Shown here piece by piece: positions 54,146-63,605 of a stretch of 64,000 bases of DNA. The first letter of the stretch is position 1, and each line of letters starts with the position of its first letter. The DNA is taken from contig NZ_JQKO01000005.1 of the NCBI RefSeq assembly GCF_000746085.1, positions 62,001 to 126,000 on the forward strand, read 5' to 3'. A program made the position numbers and the translations under genes. The stretch is from Methylocapsa aurea (GTDB lineage: Bacteria; Pseudomonadota; Alphaproteobacteria; Rhizobiales; Beijerinckiaceae). The notes beneath the pieces were generated by a model. That model searched no databases. It was not told the DNA's origin and saw only the letters and a list, made by a program, of their open reading frames with translations.

Positions 54146-56743
54146 TCATTGCGGCTGGCCGGGGATCGGCTGAACCCTTCTCTGCTGTTGTTGCGGCGGC
54201 GCTTGGATTTGGCGCTGCGGCATTTGTTGTTGCGGCGGCGCCTGAAACTGGCGCTGCGGCATGTGCTGTTGCGGCGGCGCTTGGTACTGACGCTGTTGCA
54301 TTTGCTGTTGCTGCGGCGCCTGGAACTGGCGCTGCTGCATGTGCTGTTGTTGCGGCGCCTGGAACTGGCGCTGCTGCATTTGTTGCGGCGGAGCCTGATA
54401 CTGGCGCTGCTGCATTTGCTGCTGCGACGGAGCCTGATGCTGGCGCTGCTGCATGTGCTGTTGCGGCGGAGCCTGGATCTGGCGCTGCTGCTGCTCCATA
54501 AGCTGTTGGCGCTGTTGCGTTGCGTTCAGCGGCTGCTGATGAATCTGGCCCTGGCGCGGCGCTGTTTCTTGCAATCGTGGACCGGCATGCGGCTGACCTC
54601 CGCCGGCTCCGCTCGACGGCCCTTGCCTGACGCCATGCCCTTGCGGACTGGCGACGCCATCCCTGCGCCCCGCTCCAGCGCCTCGAGCTCGCTGTGCGCC
54701 GCTGGCGTCGGGCGGATTGCCAATGGCCTCCGGCGCAGGCTGACCGCTTGCGCCTGGCAAAGCTTGCCCCCTGGCGCTTGAGGGCGGCTGGCCTCTCCGC
54801 GCGCTGCTCCCGCGCCTGTGTCCCTGCTCTTGCGAACCAATAAGGCCTTCCTTGGGAATAGCGCCCGCGCCGACGCTTTGAGCATCCGGCGCCCCGCTTG
54901 AGCCTGGCCGGGCGCCGATGGTCCCCGGCAGAGGGCGGCCGCCCACTGCCGGCAGTTGATGACCTCGGCGAGCGCCATTCGACAGAGCGTCGTTCTTGGG
55001 CAATTCCTTCAGCCCTTGCTCCTTCGAACCGGCGACGCCATCTCTGAGAACCGGGGTCCCGCCTGTTGGCGCATTGAGCGTCCCGCTTGAGCTTGGCAGG
55101 TTGCCCCTGGCTCCTGGAGGGGGCTGAAGGCCACCCGGCGGTCGTCCATGCAAACCTTGACCGAAATTGGCGCCGCTCCCCGGCCCTATTCCCGTTCCGA
55201 GGCCTGGCGTGGACTGGCCGCGCCCGCCCGCCCTTTCCCGAACAGCAGCCGGCAGACCGACGAAGGGCCGCGCCACAACCGGACCGGGTCCGTTGGGAAT
55301 GCCGGGCGAAGGCGCTGGGGCGTCGGCGACCGGGGCGGCGACAACCGGCAGATGCCTGTTCCTGAAGTAGAAATCATTGGACGGCGCGGCCACATAAACC
55401 GGCGGATTGACATAGACCGGGAGCGGCACAAAGACCGGAACCGGCAGCAGGAAGGGCTGGACCGGCCACGGCGGCGGCGCGATCACGATGACGGTCGGCG
55501 GCGGCAGGAAAAAGACCGGCGGCGGCGGCGCGAAATCGTAGAAGGGATCGCTGAAGACGAGCACCGGCCTGTCGACATAGACAATTTCGGCGGGCGGCGG
55601 CGGCGCGATGTCGTAGCTCATCATCTCAAAGGAGGGCGGCGGCTCGAGCGCGGCGGAGAAATGCGCCAGCCGGCGGCGCGCGTCGGAGACATGCGGTCCG
55701 CGCGGGTAACGCCGCAGATAGGACCAATAGGCGTCGGGACTATCGGCGAGCGCGGTCTGCCGCCAGGTGATCGCCTCACGGCGCGCCGCCAACAGCGCGC
55801 GCACCCGCCGCGCCATCGGATCATCCGGATAGGCCGCGAGAAACGCCTCGTAGCCTTGCACGCTGTCACGCTCGAGCGCGGCGGCATAGGCCTCCTGCGC
55901 CGGGAAGTCGCGGATGGGCTTCTCTCGCAAGAACGCCGCTTCGGGCCCCGGAGCGGCCACAGGCGGCGCATCGGCCGCGCGTTCGAAAAAGGTGAAGGGC
56001 GCGGTGATTTTCGAGGCGTCCCAGGCCACTTGCCCGCCCTTCGTGACCTCGTTGACGCGGAGGCGGACGCGATCGAAAACATCGTCGATCGGAAGCCCGC
56101 CCTCGCGCATCATTTCGGCCAACGCCTGCGCATAAGCGCCATAAGCGCCCTCCGTTTGCCCTGGCGCGACCGTCCCGGGCGTCGCGTTGAAAGCGATCAG
56201 CGCGCCCGGATCGGGATCGGCCAGCGCGAGTCCGCCGGCGAGCGGCGGTCCCGATTTCGCGAAAGGGTTTTCGCGCGCGGCGTCGAAAACAAAAATGCGC
56301 GCCTTGAGCGGGACTGCGGCAAGCGGCTTCGTCAGATCACTAAAGCGGAGCGCTTCGATCGGGACATCGGAAGCGGCTGCGATCCGCGCCCCGATCGGCG
56401 CGAAATAATTTTCGCCCTCATATTGCAGGCCGTACCCCGAAAGATAAACGAATACGACGGCGTCGGGACCAGCCTCCGCAGCCTTTTGCAAGAATTCGCG
56501 ATAGGATTGGCGCAGGACATCATATTCGAGATCGCGGGCGCCCATAACGTCAAATCCAGCCGCCTGCAAGGTTTGCGCGATGAGGCCGGCGTCATTGGCT
56601 GCGGTCGAAAGCTTCGCGCCAGGATAGTCGCCATTGCCGACGACGAAAGCGAGCCGCTTCTCGGTTTCCTCGGCGAAAACCGCCGTCGGGCCGAGAAATC
56701 CGACCACCAACCCCAACAGCAAAACTGCCAGACTGCCCCGCAT
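54146..56743 (-). CDS. exported caspase-fold protein with both catalytic residues lost and a Gln-rich repeat tail
   Basis: An 865-residue protein: signal peptide (about 1-24, AVFAEE), then a peptidase C14-like domain aligned by KRLAFVVGNGDY and YGLQYEGENYFAP. The catalytic His is replaced by Tyr (Y104 in LSGYG) and the catalytic Cys by Ala (A156 in FDAARENP), so it is a pseudo-enzyme. A helical segment (about 280-360) is followed by a Pro/Tyr-rich region with many PPPxxx motifs (about 370-470), a Gly/Pro/Gln-rich middle and a C-terminal tail of eight about-13-residue units. It is convergent with the hyf-like operon (19-base gap). Function unknown. Confidence 0.8.
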   Translation of the reverse strand: MRGSLAVLLLGLVVGFLGPTAVFAEETEKRLAFVVGNGDYPGAKLSTAANDAGLIAQTLQAAGFDVMGARDLEYDVLRQSYREFLQKAAEAGPDAVVFVYLSGYGLQYEGENYFAPIGARIAAASDVPIEALRFSDLTKPLAAVPLKARIFVFDAARENPFAKSGPPLAGGLALADPDPGALIAFNATPGTVAPGQTEGAYGAYAQALAEMMREGGLPIDDVFDRVRLRVNEVTKGGQVAWDASKITAPFTFFERAADAPPVAAPGPEAAFLREKPIRDFPAQEAYAAALERDSVQGYEAFLAAYPDDPMARRVRALLAARREAITWRQTALADSPDAYWSYLRRYPRGPHVSDARRRLAHFSAALEPPPSFEMMSYDIAPPPPAEIVYVDRPVLVFSDPFYDFAPPPPVFFLPPPTVIVIAPPPWPVQPFLLPVPVFVPLPVYVNPPVYVAAPSNDFYFRNRHLPVVAAPVADAPAPSPGIPNGPGPVVARPFVGLPAAVRERAGGRGQSTPGLGTGIGPGSGANFGQGLHGRPPGGLQPPPGARGNLPSSSGTLNAPTGGTPVLRDGVAGSKEQGLKELPKNDALSNGARRGHQLPAVGGRPLPGTIGARPGSSGAPDAQSVGAGAIPKEGLIGSQEQGHRRGSSARRGQPPSSARGQALPGASGQPAPEAIGNPPDASGAQRARGAGAGRRDGVASPQGHGVRQGPSSGAGGGQPHAGPRLQETAPRQGQIHQQPLNATQQRQQLMEQQQRQIQAPPQQHMQQRQHQAPSQQQMQQRQYQAPPQQMQQRQFQAPQQQHMQQRQFQAPQQQQMQQRQYQAPPQQHMPQRQFQAPPQQQMPQRQIQAPPQQQQRRVQPIPGQPQ
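54182..54484 (-). repeat. eight 36-39 bp units encoding QAPPQQxMQQRQx
   Basis: Tandem units of 13 residues (one of 12, the last 11) with consensus RQFQAPPQQHMQQ form the extreme C-terminus before a short RRVQPIPGQPQ end. The repeated GCTGCTGTTGCGG-type sequence suggests slippage-driven growth. Confidence 0.85.
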
Positions 56744-57083
56744 TGCGATCCTCCCCGCCCGGCGATGGCGGGCACATTCGACGCGTTATCTGCGTCCCGC
56801 CCTGAACCGATCATGAACGATCACTCAAATCAACCCGCAAAGGGCCGGCATCGCCCTACGCGCCCCGCCCTCCTTGACGACCAGCGGCCGGAATCAAAAG
56901 TGACGAAAAGCCCCCTTGTTTTGATCTCGATATAGACATATGTTAACGGGTGTCGTGTTTTTGCCGACGACTTGGCCTCGCATTTATGCGTCTGCTGACG
57001 ACCTCCTCCTTAAAAACAACGATGCAACACAGGCGTCCACATTGATGGGCGCCAGTCTTTTTACGATTCAAGGATAGCCTATT
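56744..57083. other. cspA leader and divergent promoter region
   Basis: 340 bases between the pseudo-caspase (minus) and cspA (plus). 56930-57083 probably includes a long cspA 5' leader, typical of cold-shock genes. CCTCCTCCTT (57002-57011) is complementary to the AAGGA ribosome-binding site at 57070-57074. No coding sequence seen. Confidence 0.45.
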
Positions 57084-57293
57084 ATGACTACGGGAACTGT
57101 GAAGTGGTTTAATCCGGACAAAGGATACGGCTTCATACAGCCAGACGACGGCGGCAAGGACGTGTTCGTTCACATCAGCGCCGTGGAGCAATCAGGGTTG
57201 CGCCATCTGCAGGAAGGCCAGAAGATCAATTACGAAGTGATTGCCGACAAGCGGACCGGCAAATCTTCGGCGGGCAATCTTCGCGCGGCCTAA
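57084..57293 (+). CDS. cspA: cold-shock-domain RNA chaperone
   Basis: The 69-residue single CSD protein. RNP1 KGYGFIQ and RNP2 VFVHIS are present, preceded by [10 protein letters not shown]. It binds single-stranded RNA/DNA and melts structure at low temperature. AAGGA lies 9 bases before the ATG. Ends in a strong terminator, so it is monocistronic. Confidence 0.97.
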   Translation: MTTGTVKWFNPDKGYGFIQPDDGGKDVFVHISAVEQSGLRHLQEGQKINYEVIADKRTGKSSAGNLRAA

Positions 57294-57318
57294 GGCACGA
57301 CGACCCCCCATGCACATG

Positions 57319-57349
57319 AGCCCTGGCGGCAAAGCCGGGGCTTTTTTTT
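57319..57349 (+). terminator. rho-independent terminator of cspA
   Basis: Stem AGCCCTGGC/GCCGGGGCT (one G-T pair) around GGCAAA, followed by eight T. Confidence 0.93.
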
Positions 57350-57440
57350 GCGTTTTTTCTTAGACTCTTCTTGCGTTTTGTCCACGGACGTGCGGGACGC
57401 CTTTAGCGGAATCGACTTGCTCCTTAACTCTTTGTTCGAC

Positions 57441-57486
57441 GCATGATCTATCCAAGAAACCGGCGCCTTTTTGGGATCATGCTCTA
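57441..57486. repeat. family hairpin at the deoA 3' end
   Basis: GCATGATC/GATCATGC outer stem and CCAAGAAA/TTTTTGG inner stem with a CCGGCGCC loop. It overlaps the deoA stop codon. Confidence 0.7.
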
Positions 57487-58860
57487 AATTCCCGCCGCGC
57501 CGGCCGGCGCAATGATGCAGGGACGCGGGGCTCGCGGCGCTTCCTCCTCGATTGCATAGGCTTTGACGATCGTTTGCGCCGCGGCGGCGGCCGACTCAGG
57601 GTCCGCCGCGTGGATCAGGCAGAGAGGCGCGCCGCTCTCGACGAAGGCTCCTTTTCCCATGATCTCGCTAAGGCCAACGCTCGGATCAATTTTTCCATCC
57701 GCCGCGCGCCGCCCGCCGCCGAGGCTCACAACGCAAAGGCCAAGCGCTCGCGCATCGATTTTCGAGACATAGCCGCTCCGGGGAGCAGGGACGGGCGCGA
57801 CGGTCCCGGCGCGGGAAAAATGGCGCTCCGGCCGCTCAAGAAGATCAGCTGGCCCCCCCAGCGCCGCCGCCATGCGGGCGAAACGCTCCGCCGCGGCGCC
57901 GCTTGACAGCGCCGCTTGCACGGATCGCTCGGCTTCCAATGGACTCAGGGCCTTTTTCGCGAGGAGAAGCATCTCGGCGCCGAGATGCAAGACGACCTCG
58001 CGCAAACGCAGACCGATTTTTTTCCCGGTCAGAAAGTCGATCGCCACGGCCACTTCGAGCGCATTGCCGGCCGACGAAGCCAAAGGCTCGTCCATGTCAG
58101 TGATCACCGCGCGCACCGCCAAACCGGCCCGCCCCCCGACCGAAACGATCGAATCCGCCAGCGCTTGCGCTTCGGCATGGGAGGGAAGGAATGCCCCGGA
58201 GCCGACCTTGACATCCATGACCAGCGCATCGAGCCCGGCGGCCAGCTTCTTGGACAGAATCGAAGCGGTGATGAGCGGGATCGACTCCACGGTGCCGGTC
58301 ACGTCGCGGATGGCGTAAAGCTTCTTGTCGGCGGGAGCGAGATCTTCCGTCTGTCCAACGATGGCGCAGCCGCAGCGCCGCACGACGTCGATGAAGCGAT
58401 CCTTGCCGGGCTGCGTGCTGTAGCCGGGGATCGATTCAAGCTTGTCGATCGTGCCGCCGGTGTGGCCAAGGCCCCGCCCGGCGATCATCGGGACGTAGAC
58501 CCCGCAGGCGGCGACTGCCGGCGCCAGGATGAGGCTCACGACATCGCCGACGCCCCCGGTCGAATGTTTGTCCACAGCCGGTCCGGGCAGATCCGCTGCA
58601 CGCCAATCGATCATGTCGCCCGAGCGCGCCATGGCTCGGGTCAAGGCTGCGCATTCGTCAATGTCCATGCCGCGAAGGCAGATCGCCATCGCCAGCGCCG
58701 CGGCTTGCGCGTCGCTGATGCGGCCATGCGTCAATCCAGCAATGAAAGCAGCGATTTCATCCTCGCGCAGCGCGGCGCCGTCGCGCTTCTTGCGAATGAT
58801 TTCCTGCGGCAAAATCACGCCCGCGGCCCTGGCTGAAATCCCACCGGGCTCATGGCGCAT
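57484..58860 (-). CDS. deoA: thymidine phosphorylase (pyrimidine-nucleoside phosphorylase family)
   Basis: The 458-residue nucleoside salvage enzyme cleaves thymidine (or related pyrimidine nucleosides) with phosphate. The signature KHSTGGVGD (98-106) and the GRGLGHTGGTIDKLES block are clear, with DVKVGSGAF and the C-terminal PYNP domain. The ATG at 58860 is preferred over TTG at 58884; it lies within the end of cdd (11-base overlap), so the two are coupled. Together they degrade cytidine and thymidine. Confidence 0.95.
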   Translation of the reverse strand: MRHEPGGISARAAGVILPQEIIRKKRDGAALREDEIAAFIAGLTHGRISDAQAAALAMAICLRGMDIDECAALTRAMARSGDMIDWRAADLPGPAVDKHSTGGVGDVVSLILAPAVAACGVYVPMIAGRGLGHTGGTIDKLESIPGYSTQPGKDRFIDVVRRCGCAIVGQTEDLAPADKKLYAIRDVTGTVESIPLITASILSKKLAAGLDALVMDVKVGSGAFLPSHAEAQALADSIVSVGGRAGLAVRAVITDMDEPLASSAGNALEVAVAIDFLTGKKIGLRLREVVLHLGAEMLLLAKKALSPLEAERSVQAALSSGAAAERFARMAAALGGPADLLERPERHFSRAGTVAPVPAPRSGYVSKIDARALGLCVVSLGGGRRAADGKIDPSVGLSEIMGKGAFVESGAPLCLIHAADPESAAAAAQTIVKAYAIEEEAPRAPRPCIIAPAGAAGI

Positions 58861-59260
58861 GCGCTTTGGCGATGCCGGGACCAAAGGCCTGGGGCAGAAG
58901 CTCGGCTAGGGTGAAGCTGGCGCGAACGCCATTAGGTCCAGCGACATGGATCATGGCGTCGTCGCTGGCGAATTCGCGAACTCTTTGGCGGCAGGCGCCG
59001 CAAGGCGTGACCAGGGCTTCTCCCTCGCCCAGAATGAGAATTTCGGCGATCCGCCGCTCCCCCGCGGCGACCATCGCGGAAATCGCGCCGGCCTCGGCGC
59101 AGGCCCCGACCGGATAGGCGGCGTTTTCGACATTGGCGCCGGCAAAGATCGCGCCCGACGGCGTGCGGATCGCCGCGCCCACGGAAAACCCCGAATAAGG
59201 AGCATAGGCATTGGCCCGCGCCGCCGCCGCCGCGCCAAAAAGCCTCTCGATTTCGCCCAT
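58850..59260 (-). CDS. cdd: cytidine deaminase
   Basis: The 136-residue tetrameric zinc enzyme converts cytidine/deoxycytidine to uridine/deoxyuridine. Zinc ligands C54, C87 and C90 and the catalytic E56 lie in CAEAGAI and PCGACRQ; YSGFSVGAA is the substrate loop. The start at 59260 gives the expected length; the frame continues open far upstream, but that part is an antisense shadow of the coiled-coil gene. Overlaps deoA. Confidence 0.97.
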   Translation of the reverse strand: MGEIERLFGAAAAARANAYAPYSGFSVGAAIRTPSGAIFAGANVENAAYPVGACAEAGAISAMVAAGERRIAEILILGEGEALVTPCGACRQRVREFASDDAMIHVAGPNGVRASFTLAELLPQAFGPGIAKAHAP

Positions 59261-59321
59261 GAGCCGCCTTCCGCGCCAAACATCCGGGCGGCAAGCCGCC
59301 GCCGCTTGACGATCGAACCTC

Positions 59322-60407
59322 TTACTGGACCGAACCGCCGCTCCCGGCCTTGGCCAGGATCCGGCTGGAAGGTTTGCCCGCCGTCTCGGCGAGGACGTCC
59401 TCGGGCGGCGGGGTTTCTTCGAGCGCCGGTCCGGCGACGCCGCTCGCCATGCGAATGATAGCCGCTCCAATTTCATTGATGTTCTGGCGCAAAATCGCAT
59501 TTTCCTCGCGTTCCGAAGCGGCCGGCGCGGAAAATCCAAGGCGCAGCGCCGCCAATTCCCGCGTGAGGCTGTCGCAATTGGCGCGCGAGGCTTCAAGCGC
59601 GGCATGGGCGGCGGCTTCCGCGACGCGGAGCCGCTCGACCTTTTCGAGCAGCCTGCGCTCGACGGCGCGCGTCGTTTCGATTTGCTGCTTGCGGCGCCAA
59701 TGCAAGTCCATTTCCCGGTGCTCGGCGGCCTTGAGCGCCTGCTCGCGGTCCGCCAACTTCGTCGCCGTCGCCTTGAGCGTCGCCAAATCGGCGTCATGTT
59801 CGAGCCGCATCGACTGGATCTGTTGTTCGAGGCGGGCGACCGTCGCAGTTTCCGCCACGAGTTTTTTCTGCTGGTCCGCGATGTCGCTCTCCAAAGCAGA
59901 CATGGCTGTGCGCCGATCGTCGGCCAGCGCTTGCAACGCCCGGAACTCGCTCCACAGAGCGATAAGCTGCGCGTCCCTGCGCTCGAAGAGTCCATGCGCG
60001 CCATGGAGCGCCGTTTCCGTCGCGGCGCGTTCAGCCGAGGCTTCCGCCAAGGTGCGCCGCAGCGCCGCGAGTTCTGCGTCCTGTTCGCTCTTTCTCTGGC
60101 CGAGCGCAGCGATTTCCGCCTGCTGCGCGACGATCGCCGCAGCCCGCCGCCCGATTTCACTGAGATCCTTGGCGTGGGTCTCGTTGAGGGATTGGGCCTT
60201 TTGTTCGAGCCGCCGGCGCTCCACTGCAAATTCCGCCCGAATGAGATCGCGATCGGCGAGGATCTCCCGGGCGGACAGCGGGATCTGCATTTCGATCCGC
60301 CGCGTCGTCAGCCGGAGGGCGCGATGCCAAAACGCCGGCGCGATCGCCAGGGCAATCAGCCCTGCGATCAAAAATCCGAGCGCGAATATCATCGCCTGTT
60401 CGATCAC
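59322..60407 (-). CDS. membrane-anchored coiled-coil protein
   Basis: The 361-residue protein has one N-terminal helix (FALGFLIAGLIALAIAPAFWH, about 8-28) and then a nearly continuous coiled coil (about 50-300, Ala/Glu/Leu/Arg-rich heptads). A short low-complexity C-terminus follows. Similar proteins occur in Rhizobiales with no known function; a scaffold or spacer at the inner membrane is plausible. It lies upstream of cdd with a 61-base gap. Confidence 0.75.
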   Translation of the reverse strand: MIEQAMIFALGFLIAGLIALAIAPAFWHRALRLTTRRIEMQIPLSAREILADRDLIRAEFAVERRRLEQKAQSLNETHAKDLSEIGRRAAAIVAQQAEIAALGQRKSEQDAELAALRRTLAEASAERAATETALHGAHGLFERRDAQLIALWSEFRALQALADDRRTAMSALESDIADQQKKLVAETATVARLEQQIQSMRLEHDADLATLKATATKLADREQALKAAEHREMDLHWRRKQQIETTRAVERRLLEKVERLRVAEAAAHAALEASRANCDSLTRELAALRLGFSAPAASEREENAILRQNINEIGAAIIRMASGVAGPALEETPPPEDVLAETAGKPSSRILAKAGSGGSVQ

Positions 60408-60818
60408 GCCGCCAAGCCCAATCTGGAACGAAGCATCATCTCCAAAAAGCCATCGCCTGTTTCGGAGAGAATTGATGCTGAGTCAAAAAACGCCGCGCTT
60501 GATTGCATCAGCCGGCCGACGCAAACAGCTTAAGAACGCCAAATTATGACATTCCCCGCCAATAGAATCAAAACAAACAGCATGGGAGTGAAAATATTTC
60601 ACCCTAGGGGGTCTTCCCGATCAGACAGAATCGCTTGATCTCGCCGGGCTCACTCGGATTCCAAGAATTTGAAGATCTCCGAATTGAATAAGTCGATCGC
60701 TTCTTAAGGAACATGCTCAAAATTCAGGTTTCGACGCCAATTTCAGCGCAGGATCGTGTCGATTCGGCGCGCTCCCCAGCGCCGCGCTGTTCTGCGCTCG
60801 GACCTCAGATCTTAGGCC
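60408..60818. other. intergenic region with degenerate hairpin remnants
   Basis: 411 bases with no supported gene. 60605-60720 contains sequence similar to the stems in the tssL-tssM gap (TTCCCGATCAGA, GGAACATGCTC) but without intact pairing, so it is probably decayed copies. Confidence 0.45.
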
Positions 60819-61430
60819 TCAGATCTTGGGCGAAAGCACCGAGTCGACCACGTGAATGACGCCATTCTTCTGATTGACGTCGGGGATCGTCACGATCGCC
60901 TTGCCGCCCCTGGCGTCGATGACTTCGAGCTTGCGGCCGTTCTGCTCGACGGTCAGATCCTCCCCTTCAATAGTCGTGAACACAGCCTTGCCGCCGGCCT
61001 TCTTGACCGCCGCTACAAAATCGGCCACGGAATATTTGCCGGGCACGACGTGATAGGAAAGGACGCCCGTCAGGGCGGCCTTGTTCTCCGGCTTCAGGAG
61101 ATTGTCGAGCATCCCTTTCGGCAGCTTTTCAAACGCTTTGTTCACTGGAGCGAAAACCGTGAACGGGCCGGCGCCTTGCAAAGTGTCGACGAGATCGGCC
61201 GCCTTCAGCGCCGCCGCCAGAATCGTGTGGTCCTTCGAATTAACCGCGTTTTCGACGATGGTCTTCGATGGATACATCGGCGCGCCGCCGACCTCGACGC
61301 TCATTTCCAGACCGGGCGCCAAAAGTTGCGGCGCCCGGTCTTGGGGCGCGGCCGCGTCTTCGGCGATGGCTACCCCGGCGAGCGCGGCCAAGCTTCCGGC
61401 GGCTAAAGCTGCGATGCGAATAAATCTCAT
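60819..61430 (-). CDS. exported fasciclin (FAS1) domain protein
   Basis: The 203-residue protein has a signal peptide (about 1-23, AGVAIAED) and one FAS1 domain with the H1 motif GPFTVFAPVNKAFEKLP, the YHVVPGKYS stretch and H2 GVIHVVDSVL. Such proteins mediate adhesion in the periplasm or envelope. The start at 61430 was chosen from the signal peptide; the frame extends to 61646 with unrelated sequence. A small membrane protein gene lies 34 bases upstream on the same strand. Confidence 0.92.
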   Translation of the reverse strand: MRFIRIAALAAGSLAALAGVAIAEDAAAPQDRAPQLLAPGLEMSVEVGGAPMYPSKTIVENAVNSKDHTILAAALKAADLVDTLQGAGPFTVFAPVNKAFEKLPKGMLDNLLKPENKAALTGVLSYHVVPGKYSVADFVAAVKKAGGKAVFTTIEGEDLTVEQNGRKLEVIDARGGKAIVTIPDVNQKNGVIHVVDSVLSPKI

Positions 61431-61464
61431 GGACAGCTCTCGCTCTTTGTCTTGTCGCGCGTCC

Positions 61465-61680
61465 CTAATGCGAACCGGCATCCGCTTTGCTCGAAAATGC
61501 GTCCGCGCCGGCGAGCGCGGCATGGCCCACGCGCGGCAGCATCGCCAAGCCAATGGCGAACGCCATAAGGGCGACAATGAAGACAACGCGCAAGACCTGT
61601 CCCAGCGAATTGCCCTTGGCCCGCCTGCGCAGGGATTCCTCACCAAAGACGGCGGCTCTTGTCATCTGCGCGAAACTCAT
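61465..61680 (-). CDS. small single-helix membrane protein
   Basis: The 71-residue product has a polar N-terminus, one hydrophobic helix (about 29-50, VLRVVFIVALMAFAIGLAML) and a short polar end. An AAGGAG lies 9 bases before the ATG, which favours 61680 over the long upstream frame. It may be co-transcribed with the fasciclin gene. Function unknown. Confidence 0.65.
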   Translation of the reverse strand: MSFAQMTRAAVFGEESLRRRAKGNSLGQVLRVVFIVALMAFAIGLAMLPRVGHAALAGADAFSSKADAGSH

Positions 61681-61893
61681 CGCTGCGCTCCTTCTGCTGG
61701 CTGTGAGGAGACGAGGCGCAAAGCCATCGCGCGCCGGCGTCTCGTCGGTCGGCGAAGGACTAGAGGCGAAGGGTTTCCGAATTGTTAACCATAAGCGCCC
61801 GGCTTCCGGTCCGATGCGCCAGCGCAAGTTTGGCGCAAGCTCGGCGCTCTCCCGCGAAAGCTCGGCGCAAGTTTGGCCCTTCGCTGCGCGTCC

Positions 61894-63471
61894 ATGACGC
61901 TGACAATTACGCCAGCCTCTGGTATGCAAAATGCTTCGTCGTCAATAATCCTGACCAATAGCCGGGTGGGTCTCGAACAGGAGCGCAAGCGATTGCAGCA
62001 AAGCCGGTGCTTCGATGAAATGACCGTGGCGGACGGCGCGATCCGCGCGGTCTATGGCAAGATCGCCCGCTGGCTCGCGGCGACTCCGGCCGAAACGCTG
62101 GCCTCCCGCCGGTCGCAAGCCGAACTCCTGTTTCGCCGCATCGGCATTACTTTCGCGGTCTATGGCGAGAAAGACGCGGGCGAGCGCCTGATCCCCTTCG
62201 ACATCATTCCGCGCGTGATGCTGCGTTCGGAATGGTCCCGAATCGAGGCCGGCCTCGTGCAACGGGTCAAGGCGCTCAACCTGTTCCTCGCCGATATTTA
62301 CGGCGGCCAGGACATCATCAGAAGCGGGAAAATCCCGGCGGACCTTATTTTGCGCAATCCGCAATTCCGGCCGCAAATGGCGGGACGGCGAATCCCGCAT
62401 GATATTTACGTCCATATCGCCGGGATCGATATCGTCCGCACTGGCGAAGACGATTTCTACGTGCTGGAAGACAATGTCCGCACGCCCTCCGGCGTCTCCT
62501 ATATGCTGGAAAATCGCGAGGTCATGATGCGCCTCGTTCCGGATCTTTTCGCGGAGCATCGCGTCGCCCCGGTCGAGAATTATCCGGACGCGCTGCTCGC
62601 CTCCTTGCGCTCGGTCGCCCCAATCGCCGCCGCCGAGGAGCCGACGATCGCGCTGCTGACGCCCGGCCGGTTCAACTCCGCCTATTACGAACATTCCTTC
62701 CTCGCCGATAAGCTTGGCGTTGAACTGGTCGAAGGCCGCGATCTCCTCGTCAACGACGACAGGGTCTATATGCGCACGACGCAGGGGGCCAAGCAGGTCG
62801 ACGTGCTCTACCGCCGCATCGACGACGACTTCCTCGATCCGGAGACGTTCCGGCCAGATTCGATCCTCGGCGTCCCCGGCCTGATGCGCGCCTATCTTGC
62901 CGGCAATGTCACTCTCGCCAACGCCGTCGGGGCGGGAGTCGCCGACGACAAGGCAATTTACACCTACATGCCCGAGATCATTGAATTCTACCTCGGCGAA
63001 AAGGCGATTTTGAAAAATGTCCCGACCTGGCGCTGCCGGGAGCCGGCGTCGCTCCGCTATGCGCTCGACAATCTCGCTGAGCTCGTCGTCAAGGAGGTCA
63101 ATGGCTCCGGCGGCTATGGGATGCTCGTCGGGCCGCATGCCACAAAAGCGGAACGCGAGGTTTTCGCGGCCAAGCTTGCCCATGATCCGGATAATTTCAT
63201 CGCCCAGCCAACGCTCGCCCTATCCACCGCGCCGACTTTCTTCGACGCCGGCATCGCGCCCCGCCACGTCGATTTGCGGCCCTTCGTTCTCACCGGCGCG
63301 AATGGCGTGCGCGTCGTGCCCGGCGGTTTGACGCGAGTCGCCTTGATCGAGAATTCGCTCGTCGTCAATTCCAGCCAAGGCGGCGGCACCAAGGATACCT
63401 GGATCGTCGACGATGCGATTTTCGACGAAGCGGCTCCCTGGCAAAGCCAGCTCCAAAACCAGGCCGGATGA
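61894..63471 (+). CDS. circularly permuted ATP-grasp protein (DUF404/407-type)
   Basis: The 525-residue protein begins with CFDEMTVADG and has the conserved blocks FDIIPRVMLRSEWSRIE, DFYVLEDNVRTPSGVSYML, IALLTPGRFNSAYYEH and VVKEVNGSGGYGML (ATP-binding Gly-rich loop). The family is predicted to ligate amino acids or peptides and is always next to an alpha-E gene, which follows here after 134 bases. The start is uncertain: ATG at 61894 and 61924 both lack good ribosome-binding sites. Confidence 0.9.
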   Translation: MTLTITPASGMQNASSSIILTNSRVGLEQERKRLQQSRCFDEMTVADGAIRAVYGKIARWLAATPAETLASRRSQAELLFRRIGITFAVYGEKDAGERLIPFDIIPRVMLRSEWSRIEAGLVQRVKALNLFLADIYGGQDIIRSGKIPADLILRNPQFRPQMAGRRIPHDIYVHIAGIDIVRTGEDDFYVLEDNVRTPSGVSYMLENREVMMRLVPDLFAEHRVAPVENYPDALLASLRSVAPIAAAEEPTIALLTPGRFNSAYYEHSFLADKLGVELVEGRDLLVNDDRVYMRTTQGAKQVDVLYRRIDDDFLDPETFRPDSILGVPGLMRAYLAGNVTLANAVGAGVADDKAIYTYMPEIIEFYLGEKAILKNVPTWRCREPASLRYALDNLAELVVKEVNGSGGYGMLVGPHATKAEREVFAAKLAHDPDNFIAQPTLALSTAPTFFDAGIAPRHVDLRPFVLTGANGVRVVPGGLTRVALIENSLVVNSSQGGGTKDTWIVDDAIFDEAAPWQSQLQNQAG

Positions 63472-63605
63472 TTTGCCGAAGCCAAGGGCGCTTGGCGCGC
63501 TTTCGTGACAGCGGAACAGAAACATGCGCGAAGTTCCCGCTTTATGTCTTAGTCTGGCCCGGAAGCGGGTTCCGCTTCGCTTGAAAATGAACTAGAAGCA
63601 AAGCG

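Noticed and set aside
55148..56935. 595-codon plus-strand frame
   Set aside because: Antisense to the pseudo-caspase gene, whose signal peptide and fold motifs are on the minus strand.
58850..60229. 459-residue cytidine deaminase fusion
   Set aside because: The extra N-terminal 323 residues are an out-of-frame reading of the coiled-coil gene; cdd is complete from 59260.
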